From: Pacificimonas sp963710205 | GTDB taxonomy: Bacteria; Pseudomonadota; Alphaproteobacteria; Sphingomonadales; Sphingomonadaceae | Reading direction: 5' to 3' | NCBI GenBank assembly: GCA_963710205.1 | Contig: CAVPZG010000005.1 | Span: 372,001 to 436,000 of the forward strand | Length of the DNA stretch: 64,000 bases | In this document: piece by piece, positions 18,549 to 28,503 of the stretch | Numbering within the stretch: the first letter of the stretch is position 1 | Layout: each line of letters starts with the position of its first letter | Notes under the pieces: model-generated | What the model saw: only the letters and a program-made list of their open reading frames with translations | What the model was told of the DNA's origin: nothing | Databases searched by the model: none | Position numbers and translations under genes: made by a program

Positions 18549-19753
18549 GCCGCGTTGAGGCCGAAGTCGGCCAGACTGTAGCGGTGAGGCTTGGCGAGGT
18601 GGCGGCGCGACGCGCGGACCGTGTAGGCGCGCATGGCGGCCAGCCTGCTGTCCAGCCCCGATCCGTCATTGCCGTCACTGTGCGACGATGACGGCAGTTG
18701 CGGGGGTGCGGACTCCAGCCAGTCATAAATGCGGACGATCTCACGCTCCCAATCCTCGTTCATGTCCTGAAAGCGGATGTCGATGGCGGGGACGTTCGGA
18801 TGGCTGGCGCGAAAGGCCCTGGCGGCGTCCACGCGGTGCGCGGTCTTGTGCAGCCATTCCCGGCCGCACCAGTCCGGCGTCACCTGGTCCGATTGCAGCA
18901 TCATGTAATTCCATGCGAGGGATGCCGCGGACGCCGTCACGTCATGCGGATCGCGGTGCGTGAAGATCAGCCGGGCATCGGGAAAGACCTGAAGAATTTC
19001 CGGCAGATCCTGCATATATTGCGGAGTCTTGAGCAGCCACGGTTTGGCCGGATCGTCGCCGCGCGCCCAGCCGGTCAATTGCATCCATCGCTTCAGCCAG
19101 CGATAGGCGTGCGTTTGCGGCGTGCACTCCATCCAGCGCGCCCAGGACGGAATGGGCCGCTGCGCCTCGATCTGCGCGCCGGACAATGCGAGTTCGAGCG
19201 GACCAAGTTCCTCGTCCGCGTCACGCGCATTGCCGGGATGGATCTGGCGAATGGCGGGATTGAGGCGGTCGAAGCTCCATTGCATGGCTCTGGCGGCCAA
19301 AATTCGGCCGCCGCCGGGACAGGGTGTCAGCGCTTCGAAAAGATGTGTGTGCACAAAGCGGTCATCGCAGGCGAGCAGGCGCTGAACACGGGTGGTGCCG
19401 CTTCGCATGGGGCCGACGATGATGACCGGCGCAGCGACGGGACGCTGTTCGATTTCGGGATTGGCGGTCAGGATCGCCTCGCAACGCAGCCGCTGGGTGA
19501 GGGCGCGGAGCGTGCCGCCATAGGACATGACCTTGCCAAAGGGCGTCAGCCCCGCCTCTTCATTCAGCGCGGCGCAAAGGCGCTGCAGCCGCGTGGGCAG
19601 CTTGGGGTCGCCAAAGTCGTGAAGTCCGGTCTTTCGCACCGCGTCGGCAATCAGCCTGTCCGCATTCAGGACGGGCGGCGGCACGATGCCGCGCGCCCAT
19701 AATTTCGGAAATCCGCGATTGGCGAGCCGGACCAGCCGACCAGGCGCCTTCAC
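18497..19753 (-). CDS. Sulfotransferase coupled to crtZ, candidate carotenoid sulfotransferase
   Basis: 418 aa from GTG 19753, which overlaps the crtZ stop as GTGA; the open frame runs further back but only as crtZ shadow. The PAPS 5'-phosphosulfate loop is VGPMRSGTTRVQRLL (residues 113-127) and the 3'-phosphate site lies in LIFTHRDPHDVTAS, the Sulfotransfer_3 pattern. Such enzymes move sulfate from PAPS to hydroxyls. Translational coupling to the 3,3'-hydroxylase crtZ and a convergent overlap with crtW make a hydroxylated carotenoid the most economical acceptor. The family is certain; the substrate is inferred. Confidence 0.85.
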   Translation of the reverse strand: MKAPGRLVRLANRGFPKLWARGIVPPPVLNADRLIADAVRKTGLHDFGDPKLPTRLQRLCAALNEEAGLTPFGKVMSYGGTLRALTQRLRCEAILTANPEIEQRPVAAPVIIVGPMRSGTTRVQRLLACDDRFVHTHLFEALTPCPGGGRILAARAMQWSFDRLNPAIRQIHPGNARDADEELGPLELALSGAQIEAQRPIPSWARWMECTPQTHAYRWLKRWMQLTGWARGDDPAKPWLLKTPQYMQDLPEILQVFPDARLIFTHRDPHDVTASAASLAWNYMMLQSDQVTPDWCGREWLHKTAHRVDAARAFRASHPNVPAIDIRFQDMNEDWEREIVRIYDWLESAPPQLPSSSHSDGNDGSGLDSRLAAMRAYTVRASRRHLAKPHRYSLADFGLNAAQVDERLGAYSADFDLI

Positions 19754-20268
19754 GCGGTTTTCGTGTTGCTGCTGCCGGGCGCGCGAAGTTCGGCCTGATT
19801 CCGCGCCAGCTCGGCCTTCAGGCGGCGAATGGGCGGCGCATAAAGAAAGCCGAAGCTGACCGTCCCGTGTTTCGAACTGGCGGCATGGTGCAGCTTGTGC
19901 GCCTGCACGATGCGCTTCATCCACGCGGACTTGGGCACATAGCGGTTCGGCAGGCGCTGATGCACCATCAAATCGTGAAAGATGAAGTAAATCAGGCCGT
20001 AAAACGAGATGCCGAGGCCAATCCACGCAAACCCCACCCAGAATCCGAGCTGCGACCCCATGAAAATGAGAAGAATGGAGGGCATGGCGAACATCACGCC
20101 AAACCAGTCGTTCTTCTCAAAAATACCCGCTCGCGGTTCATGGTGCGACTTGTGCAAGTTCCATAGAAAACCATGCATGACCCAGCGATGCATGACATAG
20201 GCAAAGCCTTCCATGAAAATCACGGTGACAAACGCGATGAGGATTCCGGTCCAGATGCTCATGGGCAT
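19750..20268 (-). CDS. crtZ: Beta-carotene 3-hydroxylase CrtZ
   Basis: 172 aa from ATG 20268 (ATG 20262 is also possible). Four His motifs of the CrtZ family are present: HRWVMH (27-32), HKSHH (39-43), HDLMVH (98-103) and HKLHH (124-128), with about four membrane segments. It hydroxylates beta-ionone rings at C3. It heads a two-gene unit with the sulfotransferase and is divergent from a small hypothetical gene, with a 58-base promoter region between. No clear ribosome site was found before the start. Confidence 0.95.
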   Translation of the reverse strand: MPMSIWTGILIAFVTVIFMEGFAYVMHRWVMHGFLWNLHKSHHEPRAGIFEKNDWFGVMFAMPSILLIFMGSQLGFWVGFAWIGLGISFYGLIYFIFHDLMVHQRLPNRYVPKSAWMKRIVQAHKLHHAASSKHGTVSFGFLYAPPIRRLKAELARNQAELRAPGSSNTKTA

Positions 20269-20326
20269 TATATAGGCCGGAAAAACCAATGATGCATCAA
20301 TGAAGGGTGCGGCGCGTTGACCGGTG

Positions 20327-20635
20327 ATGACGAGAGCGGCAGCTGAACGGGAATGGTTGCGCCTGACGCGCGAAGTCCTGCCGGGGCTTGCGGCATCGCG
20401 CGCCTGGCCCATTCGGCTGGATCATTGTTTCCAGCGCGTGGTGCTGGATGCCGTCTGCGGCGGCGTCTGGTATGACCACATTTCCGGACGGCCCGCCTAT
20501 CGGAACATGACTGACGGCCAGCTGGAACTGGCAGTCGAACTGGCGCAGGGGATAGCGGCCGGCGGAACGGACCTGGGCAAGCTGAACCGGCAAAGCCTTC
20601 AATGGCGGAAGGCAAGGCGAAACTCAGTCAGGTGA
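20327..20635 (+). CDS. Conserved hypothetical protein
   Basis: 102 aa, start ATG 20327 (a GTG lies one codon before). It is a small basic/helical protein with PIRLDHCFQRVVLDAVCGGV and the ending GKLNRQSLQWRKARR. Similar short proteins are common in sphingomonads and often carry a 'GCN5-related' label, but no acetyl-CoA loop is visible, so I do not use that name. It is divergent from crtZ. Function unknown. Confidence 0.65.
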   Translation: MTRAAAEREWLRLTREVLPGLAASRAWPIRLDHCFQRVVLDAVCGGVWYDHISGRPAYRNMTDGQLELAVELAQGIAAGGTDLGKLNRQSLQWRKARRNSVR

Positions 20636-20678
20636 AATTCACATGGCGTTCGCTAGGACGGGGATGAAGGAGATGTCG

Positions 20679-20993
20679 ATGCGTGCATTTTTGATGGCTG
20701 GCGCACTGGCGCTGACACTGTCCGCCTGCGCCAGTGGACCCAAGGCTGAGATTGCCCGCAGCCTGACGGGCTTTGGTCTGCCGCAGTCGCAGTCGAAATG
20801 CGTTGCCGAACGTATGGACGAGCGCCTTTCCCGTTCACAGCTGAGAGATGTCGCCGACCTGCTGGACATCGACCGCCGCGAGGTCGGGCGCATGAAGATT
20901 GGCGATATTGCGGATCTGCTGCGCGGTGCGGGCGACGGCGAAGTGGTCGAAGTGATGCTGCGCGCCGGGGTCGGATGCGCGATATCGGGGTAG
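20679..20993 (+). CDS. Small lipoprotein, paralogue of next gene
   Basis: 104 aa from ATG 20679, chosen because AAGGAG lies six bases before it. The signal ends in the lipobox LSACA. The mature part is helical: GFGLPQSQSKCVAERMDER, then DLLDIDRREVGRM, and ends MLRAGVGCAI. Its spacing of Cys residues and closing (L/M)LRxGxGC motif are shared with the next lipoprotein, so the two look like an old tandem duplication. Ten bases separate them. Function unknown. Confidence 0.75.
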   Translation: MRAFLMAGALALTLSACASGPKAEIARSLTGFGLPQSQSKCVAERMDERLSRSQLRDVADLLDIDRREVGRMKIGDIADLLRGAGDGEVVEVMLRAGVGCAISG

Positions 20994-21003
20994 GGGACCG
21001 GAT

Positions 21004-21447
21004 ATGAACATGAAAATCGCAATGGGTGTGGGCCTGATGATCGGCCTGTCCGCCTGTCGGCCAGACCCCGTGGACATCGAGCTGGCACTCGGCGCACGCG
21101 GGATGAACAGCGAGCAGGCGGAGTGCATTTCAGGCGGTCTGCAGGCGCTGACCGATGATGACTGGCGCACATTGGCGAGTTTCGCCGCCGATCTCGCAAA
21201 GACCGACGAGGAACTGAAAGCACTGACGCTGAACGACATTCAGGCGAAGCTGTTCCAGCTGAACGACCAGCGGCTGATGACGACGCTGCTGCGTACCGGC
21301 ATGGGCTGCACCATCATGCATGCGGGTCAGGGGCAGGGCACGCTGGGAATACCCGCGCCCGCGCCCGACGTGGCCGCCGAGCCCTATCCTGACGAAAGCT
21401 ATCCTGATGAGAGCGACGATGGCTGGCTGGATGAACCCCCGGCATGA
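21004..21447 (+). CDS. Small lipoprotein, paralogue of previous gene
   Basis: 147 aa. Signal with lipobox GLSACR, then GMNSEQAECISGGLQALTDD, a helical stretch and the TTLLRTGMGC motif shared with its neighbour. It adds a Pro/Asp-rich acidic tail (PYPDESYPDESDDG) not found in the other copy. It follows the previous gene by ten bases, with GGGGACCGGAT before the start, so the two form a small operon. No known domain. Confidence 0.75.
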   Translation: MNMKIAMGVGLMIGLSACRPDPVDIELALGARGMNSEQAECISGGLQALTDDDWRTLASFAADLAKTDEELKALTLNDIQAKLFQLNDQRLMTTLLRTGMGCTIMHAGQGQGTLGIPAPAPDVAAEPYPDESYPDESDDGWLDEPPA

Positions 21448-21565
21448 TGGCGGGTCGTTCGCCCGAATTTGGCGTCATACGGACACAAAAACCCGTTATG
21501 ACGCTTGCGCGGCGCGGCCCAAAATCCGAATAGGGCGGCAACATCCTTTGGGGAGTATTTGGGAA

Positions 21566-22342
21566 ATGCGTAAAATCATCGCCGCGTCGCTGCTGTGCGT
21601 TGCAATGGCTGCCTGTACGCCGGCCACGAAAACCGTCGAAGCGCCGCCACCACCGCCGCCAGTGAAGCGCGCGGACCTTGCTGCGCCAAACGCCTATTAT
21701 TTCAATTATGTCCTGCCGGTGCGCGATGCGAACGGCGTTTTCCAGACGCCCAATGTGAACCTGTCCGAGCAGGAGGCGCTGTTCCATTTCCGTTCGGCGA
21801 TGAACGTGGCGGCGCTGTCCTGCCGCGAAGATCCGACTGTGGATCTGAGCAAGGACTATAACGCCTTGATCAAGAGATACCGGCTGACGCTCGCCAAGGC
21901 GAACCGAGAGGTCGAAGCGCATTATGTCCGGGAGGTCGAAGGCGGGAAGCGCGCCCGCGATGCGCACATGACCTCGCTTTACAATCACTTCGCACGGCCT
22001 GCGACCCTTTCGGATTTCTGTCCCGTGGCGCAGCGTATGCTTGCCGAAGCCGTCGCGCTGCCCGATACGACAGCGGCGATCACCGACTATAGCCAGACGG
22101 CAACCGCCGAGCTGGAGAAAATCTATCAGAAGTTCTTTGCCGACGTCGAACAATATCAGATCGCCTATCGGCAGGCGCTGAAGGACAACGGCCAGCCCGT
22201 GCCGCCAATGGCGACGGCGGCCGTCGCGGAACAGATTGGCGGGTCCGAAGAGGTCGCGAGCCCGGAAATGAAGGCAGCCGCGGATGCCGCGATCGCCGAG
22301 GCGGACGCGGAAGCCGAAGCCATGGTGTCAACACCGCAGTAA
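21566..22342 (+). CDS. Conserved lipoprotein
   Basis: 258 aa from ATG 21566 (GGGGAG upstream). Lipobox MAACT, then a Pro run (PPPPPPV) and a helical domain of about 180 residues (NVNLSEQEALFHFRSAMN, ADVEQYQIAYRQALKDN) and an Ala/Glu-rich tail. It has no recognised domain. It lies 118 bases after the paired lipoproteins and may have its own promoter. A strong hairpin follows. Confidence 0.7.
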   Translation: MRKIIAASLLCVAMAACTPATKTVEAPPPPPPVKRADLAAPNAYYFNYVLPVRDANGVFQTPNVNLSEQEALFHFRSAMNVAALSCREDPTVDLSKDYNALIKRYRLTLAKANREVEAHYVREVEGGKRARDAHMTSLYNHFARPATLSDFCPVAQRMLAEAVALPDTTAAITDYSQTATAELEKIYQKFFADVEQYQIAYRQALKDNGQPVPPMATAAVAEQIGGSEEVASPEMKAAADAAIAEADAEAEAMVSTPQ

Positions 22343-22356
22343 ATGCGGGGGAACCG

Positions 22357-22386
22357 GGCGCCGGCGGCACCATGTCCGCCGGCGCC
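22357..22386. terminator. Bidirectional hairpin terminator between convergent genes
   Basis: GGCGCCGGCGG and CCGCCGGCGCC form a perfect 11-pair stem around the loop CACCATGT. It sits 14 bases after the lipoprotein stop and 10 bases from the DUF2855 stop on the other strand. It lacks a long U tract, but its position is typical. Confidence 0.65.
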
Positions 22387-22395
22387 TTCCGATCG

Positions 22396-23493
22396 CTATA
22401 GCGAAATGATCAGCGAAGTCGCGCCGCCGACATCGCCGCGCGCGATCTTTTCATAGGCTGTCCTCGCCGCCGCCATGTCGGATATGGTTTCGATATCGGC
22501 ATGGGGTGCGGCGAAGGCTGCGAAGTCCTTCCACGCCGCTGCCATTTCCCTCCGAAATCCGTCCATGCCAAGCCGTTGCTGTTCGGACTCCATGACTGTC
22601 GGCGCAAAGAACAGTTTCGGTTCTGGTGGCGGCACGTCGGCGTCCGACTGGGTGTCGGTCCAGTGCGTCATGCCGACCGCCATGGAATAGCCAAGGCGAG
22701 GACCAAAGCGCTCATGCACGCTCATCCTCAGTGCCTTGTTGCCCGCGAAGTCGATATAGGCGGTTGGTCTGTCGTTCGGAATCCGATCGATGTCGGCATA
22801 GGTCAGCACGCGGTCGTAAATGCCAAGCGCCTCACAGAACGCGACATTTCCGGGGGAGGTCAGGCCGATGAGTTCGGGACGCTCGCCGTCCCGCCGTGCG
22901 TAGCTCCAGGCCGCGCCGATGGCCGTTTTCGACGAGGCGCTGGACATGATGACCTGGTTCGCGCCGTAATCGGATGCGCCCGCCATTTGCTGCGCGATCA
23001 GCCAGCCGGTGGTGAACAGCGGGCGGAAGAGGGCGGTGATGTTCTCGTGCGCCGCATCGCCGTCATCATCGGTGCGGTCATAGCGGTTATAGACGGGCGA
23101 AAGGCCCTGCCTGTGTTCGCTGGGGTCGGAAAAGCCCTGCGGGCCGGCATCGCCAACCTCCACGAGCAGTTGCTCGCCAAGCGGCCAGTAGCCATAGACG
23201 CGTTCGCCCACATCAACGCCCTTCGCCCTTGATGCCGTGCAATCCGCATAGCCCCAGACGGGCAGGCCACCATAGCCGTCCGGCATCGGGAAGAAGCGCC
23301 AGTAGCCCATCATGTCGCCCGCCGCGGCATAGGTGACGTTGTTGGCCGTGAGCGCGACGCGGGAAACCCTGAAGAGCGCCTGGCCATCCTCCAGATCAGG
23401 CGCATCGCCGCCATCGTCCAGCTTCGCGCTGTGAATATCTTCGCGGTCGATCATCAGGCGCTGCCCGAATACGCGTTTGATGGGCTCATTCAT
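22396..23493 (-). CDS. DUF2855 family protein
   Basis: 365 aa. It shows the DUF2855 pattern: LFRVSRVALTANNVTYAAAG, MGYWRFFP, GLPVWGYADC, VYGYWPLGEQ, then the Rossmann-like VIMSSASSKTAIGAAW. These are distant relatives of zinc-free MDR dehydrogenases; the activity is unknown. Stand-alone gene, divergent from the DUF1801 gene. Confidence 0.82.
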   Translation of the reverse strand: MNEPIKRVFGQRLMIDREDIHSAKLDDGGDAPDLEDGQALFRVSRVALTANNVTYAAAGDMMGYWRFFPMPDGYGGLPVWGYADCTASRAKGVDVGERVYGYWPLGEQLLVEVGDAGPQGFSDPSEHRQGLSPVYNRYDRTDDDGDAAHENITALFRPLFTTGWLIAQQMAGASDYGANQVIMSSASSKTAIGAAWSYARRDGERPELIGLTSPGNVAFCEALGIYDRVLTYADIDRIPNDRPTAYIDFAGNKALRMSVHERFGPRLGYSMAVGMTHWTDTQSDADVPPPEPKLFFAPTVMESEQQRLGMDGFRREMAAAWKDFAAFAAPHADIETISDMAAARTAYEKIARGDVGGATSLIISL

Positions 23494-23569
23494 TTGCGGT
23501 CTCCTGAAATATGTCGTCTAACCCTCCAACACGGGGGGCAGTCAGACTGTTCCTAGGGAGAGAAGACTG

Positions 23570-23965
23570 ATGCGGATGCCGGCAAATGTCGCCTGTGCTT
23601 ATGAAGCGTTTCCCCTGGACGTTCGGACCAGGCTGATGGAGGTGCGTGCGCTGATCCTTGAGGTCGCGGAGAAGGCTGGTGCCGGACCGCTGACAGAGAC
23701 GCTGAAATGGGGACAGCCGTCCTATCTGACAGAGGCGACCGGAGCCGGGACGACTGTCAGGCTTGGCGAAAGTGCCGGAATGGCGGCGCTCTTCGTGAAT
23801 TGCCGCACGACACTGGTCGACGAATATCGCACGCTGTTTGCCGATATTCTGGATTTCGAGGGGAAACGGGAAGTTCGAATCCCGCTTGAAGGTGACCTTC
23901 CTTCAGGCCCGCTCGGCACCTGCATCGAACTGGCGCTCACCTACCATCGGCGAAAGGCGGGCTAG
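23570..23965 (+). CDS. DUF1801 (YdhG-like) protein
   Basis: 131 aa. Contains the fold's signatures TLKWGQPSYL and MAALFVNCRTTLVDEYR, and ends in a helix. The DUF1801 family is small and cytoplasmic with no proven function. The start ATG is 10 bases after GGGAGAG. Its stop overlaps the convergent GH5 gene by four bases. Confidence 0.78.
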   Translation: MRMPANVACAYEAFPLDVRTRLMEVRALILEVAEKAGAGPLTETLKWGQPSYLTEATGAGTTVRLGESAGMAALFVNCRTTLVDEYRTLFADILDFEGKREVRIPLEGDLPSGPLGTCIELALTYHRRKAG

Positions 23966-25083
23966 CCGCCCAGCCCCATGGCTTCCAGCATCCCCTCGTT
24001 CCAGACGCCGCGCGCGTCATCGTAAAGCGGGAAGGTCGCGGTATAGCCCCATGCGCAGTAACCGCTGACTTCGCCCTCGAACGCTTCCCGGACGGCACGG
24101 TAATAGGGAACGCGGCCTTCCAGCGGGACCGTGTCATGCGCGCCGAACTCGCCGATAAAGGGCGTCTTGCCGGTCCGGGCAATGTAATCGCGGACCTTCT
24201 GCACGTCCGCGGTCAGCGCCGCCCTGTCGGCATCGCTGCCGTAGACACGGCCAAGCGGCGGCGGATTGTCCAGCCAGGTCGCGCCCTGATGGGTGAATTC
24301 GAACGGGTCGTAATAATGAAAGGTCGGAATGACATGCGGGTCGTCCGGCAAGGGCAGAGTCGCCAGCGAACCGATCCCGCTCCAGTTTTCGCCGCCGATG
24401 ATCACGGCGCGGGTGGGATTGCTTTGCCGGATGGCTGCGAGGGCAGGGGCCAGCGTTTCCAGAAGATTCGCATGGGTGAGCCTGTCGTTCGGCTCGTTGG
24501 CGATCTCGAACCACAGGCTGTCCAGCGGGCGGTCGGCGAAGGTGGCGGCGATCTGCGTCCACAGCCCCGCCAGACGCTCCGCGTGTCCGGCGGGATTCCT
24601 GTGCAGCTCCTCATAATGGTGATCGTCGAGGATGACGTTGAGGCCTGCGCCAAGGGCGGCATCGACCAGCGTTTCCACGCGGGTCATGAAGGCGGCGTCG
24701 ATGGTGTAGGGCGCGCTTTCGCTGGCATGGTTCGACCAGCGCACCGGCAGGCGGATGGTGTCGAAACCGGCGGCGGCGATGCGGTCGAAATCCGCGAGCT
24801 CGATGGGACGGCCCCAGTCGCCTTCGTTCGGCGCCTCCAGATGATTGCCCATGTTCACGCAGGTGCCGACGGGGATCATGTCCGTCGATTGCCCGGTCGT
24901 GCCGCCGGGTGTGGGCGTCGGCGCGGGGGTCGGGCCGGGAGGCGTTGGCGTTGGCGGGGGAAGTGGGGTCGGACCGGGCGACTGGGCACCCGGACCGGGC
25001 GCCGCGGCATTGCCGCCGCTGCCACCGCCGCAAGCGGTCAATATGGCGAACGCGGAAATGGCGCAAAGATAGCGGATACGCAT
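23962..25083 (-). CDS. Secreted GH5 family glycoside hydrolase lipoprotein
   Basis: 373 aa from ATG 25083 (GGGGAG seven bases before). Lipobox ILTACG, then a Gly/Pro/Thr linker of repeated PTP units (about residues 25-75), then a GH5 barrel: FDTIRLPVRWSNHA, LNVILDDHHYEE, WFEIANEPND with the acid/base Glu, and TPFIGEFGAHD with the nucleophile Glu. This is the endo-beta-1,4-glucanase type; the precise polysaccharide is not predictable. The linker and lipid anchor suggest display on the cell surface. Confidence 0.9.
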   Translation of the reverse strand: MRIRYLCAISAFAILTACGGGSGGNAAAPGPGAQSPGPTPLPPPTPTPPGPTPAPTPTPGGTTGQSTDMIPVGTCVNMGNHLEAPNEGDWGRPIELADFDRIAAAGFDTIRLPVRWSNHASESAPYTIDAAFMTRVETLVDAALGAGLNVILDDHHYEELHRNPAGHAERLAGLWTQIAATFADRPLDSLWFEIANEPNDRLTHANLLETLAPALAAIRQSNPTRAVIIGGENWSGIGSLATLPLPDDPHVIPTFHYYDPFEFTHQGATWLDNPPPLGRVYGSDADRAALTADVQKVRDYIARTGKTPFIGEFGAHDTVPLEGRVPYYRAVREAFEGEVSGYCAWGYTATFPLYDDARGVWNEGMLEAMGLGG

Positions 25084-25255
25084 GATGATACTCCCCAGAA
25101 TCAACGGAAGATATCATAGGGCGAAAGTGACAACGCTGTCACGTCATAAGCGATGGACAGACATCTCTTCGCGCCGGATGCCGGTCTGGACGTCGCGATG
25201 GCAACGGGCCGGACGCGGTGCGGATGTCTCCGCGGACCCCGCGTCCGGCAAGCGC

Positions 25256-25777
25256 CTAATTTGCGTCGGCTGTGGTGCCGGTCGGATAAACGCCCTGTTT
25301 CTCAAGTCCCTTGAGAACATCTTCTTTGACCTTGGCGTTATATTCGGCGACCGTGCTGACCACTTCACCCTTCTTGTCGAGAAGGACGGCGGCTTCGGTC
25401 GACCCGGTCGGGACCATGCGGACATAGACCGGATTGGGATAAAGATGGTTGGACGCGCCATTGGACCCGTCGACGACGCCGCCAATGACACCGCCAGCCA
25501 GGATATTGCCGAAGGTCGAACCCCCCGTGCGGCTCTGTATGTAGACAGTGACCGGCTCATAGCCCGCCTGCGTGAAAGTCACGCTGGAATCCTTGCCACG
25601 CTTCATTTCATATTCGCACGGCGTGGTGCAGCTCTGTCCCGAGACGAGCTCGATGACCGCGCCCGACGGCTCGGAATTGAAGGCGACGGGCTGATTTGTC
25701 CCATTAAGGACAGTCGCACAGCCGGTAAGGTTCATTGCCGCGACGGATACAGCCGCAAGTGTCACGAAATTTTTCAA
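25256..25777 (-). CDS. Conserved lipoprotein with PEGA-like region
   Basis: 173 aa starting at TTG 25777, preferred because ACAGGGAA precedes it and it begins directly with the signal peptide (KNFVTLAAVSVAAMNL, lipobox LTGCA). The mature part has SEPSGAVIELVSGQSCTTPC and VTFTQAGYEPVTVYI, a PEGA-like beta domain, then a glycine-zipper stretch (GNILAGGVIGGVVDG) and NHLYPNPVYVRM. The arrangement is common in alphaproteobacterial envelope lipoproteins. No partner gene is evident. Confidence 0.7.
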   Translation of the reverse strand: MKNFVTLAAVSVAAMNLTGCATVLNGTNQPVAFNSEPSGAVIELVSGQSCTTPCEYEMKRGKDSSVTFTQAGYEPVTVYIQSRTGGSTFGNILAGGVIGGVVDGSNGASNHLYPNPVYVRMVPTGSTEAAVLLDKKGEVVSTVAEYNAKVKEDVLKGLEKQGVYPTGTTADAN

Positions 25778-25801
25778 GATTGCATTCCCTGTAAGAGTTG
25801 A

Positions 25802-25819
25802 CGGGGCGCGACCGCCCCG
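25802..25819 (-). terminator. Hairpin after uvrB
   Basis: CGGGGCG and CGCCCCG form a 7-pair stem with a GTCG loop, 63 bases past the uvrB stop on the same strand. There is no U tract, so it could instead be a leader structure of the downstream lipoprotein. Confidence 0.35.
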
Positions 25820-25881
25820 CATGGCGCTACAGATGAACCACATACCTAAAGCAAGCGTAAATCCTCGTCCGGAATTGGGAT

Positions 25882-28086
<2,205 letters not shown>

Positions 28087-28125
28087 GGCGGGAAGATAGG
28101 GCGCGCAACCCGATTCCGCCAGCCG

Positions 28126-28383
28126 TCAGGCCGCCGGGGTCAGGGTCAAATTCGCCTTTTGTTCAGGTGCCGGGGGATATTTCGGCGCGTCCCGGCCCAT
28201 CGACCAGTTTTTCTGCATGCGCACCTGCGGATTCGGCGCGCACCAGATTTCTCCCGTCGCATCGAGCGCCGTTACCCATAGCAGATTATGTTCCGCACCA
28301 TAATCGATCACGCCAAAGGCAAGCCCGTCCCCGCGGTCGATGACATGCAGCGGGATGGGCGGTTCAAGTCGCGTGAAACTCAT
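28126..28383 (-). CDS. Small conserved hypothetical protein
   Basis: 85 aa beginning MSFTRLEPPIPLHVIDRGDG, with DYGAEHNLLWVT and EIWCAPNPQVRMQKNWSMGR. This Trp/Pro-rich pattern recurs as a short uncharacterised protein in alphaproteobacteria, where it may be annotated as phage-associated; no phage genes are next to it here. Divergent from the M20 hydrolase gene. Confidence 0.65.
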   Translation of the reverse strand: MSFTRLEPPIPLHVIDRGDGLAFGVIDYGAEHNLLWVTALDATGEIWCAPNPQVRMQKNWSMGRDAPKYPPAPEQKANLTLTPAA

Positions 28384-28503
28384 ATTGAATGGCCTTTTGA
28401 AGCGTGAACATAACGCCCGGTTCCCTGAAAAGTTGCGCCGCTATTTACAGTCGGCCCGTTTGTGGCGATGGTCGCGCCAACGGAAACCAGGCGGGACATT
28501 TCG

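Noticed and set aside
20327..20635. A GNAT acetyltransferase call for the small gene next to crtZ
   Set aside because: The acetyl-CoA binding loop (RxxGxG/A) is missing and the protein is too short; only a conserved hypothetical can be supported.
24890..25010. Repetitive Gly/Pro-coding DNA as a tandem repeat or CRISPR-like element
   Set aside because: It is the low-complexity Pro/Thr linker of the GH5 lipoprotein; units are irregular with no spacers.
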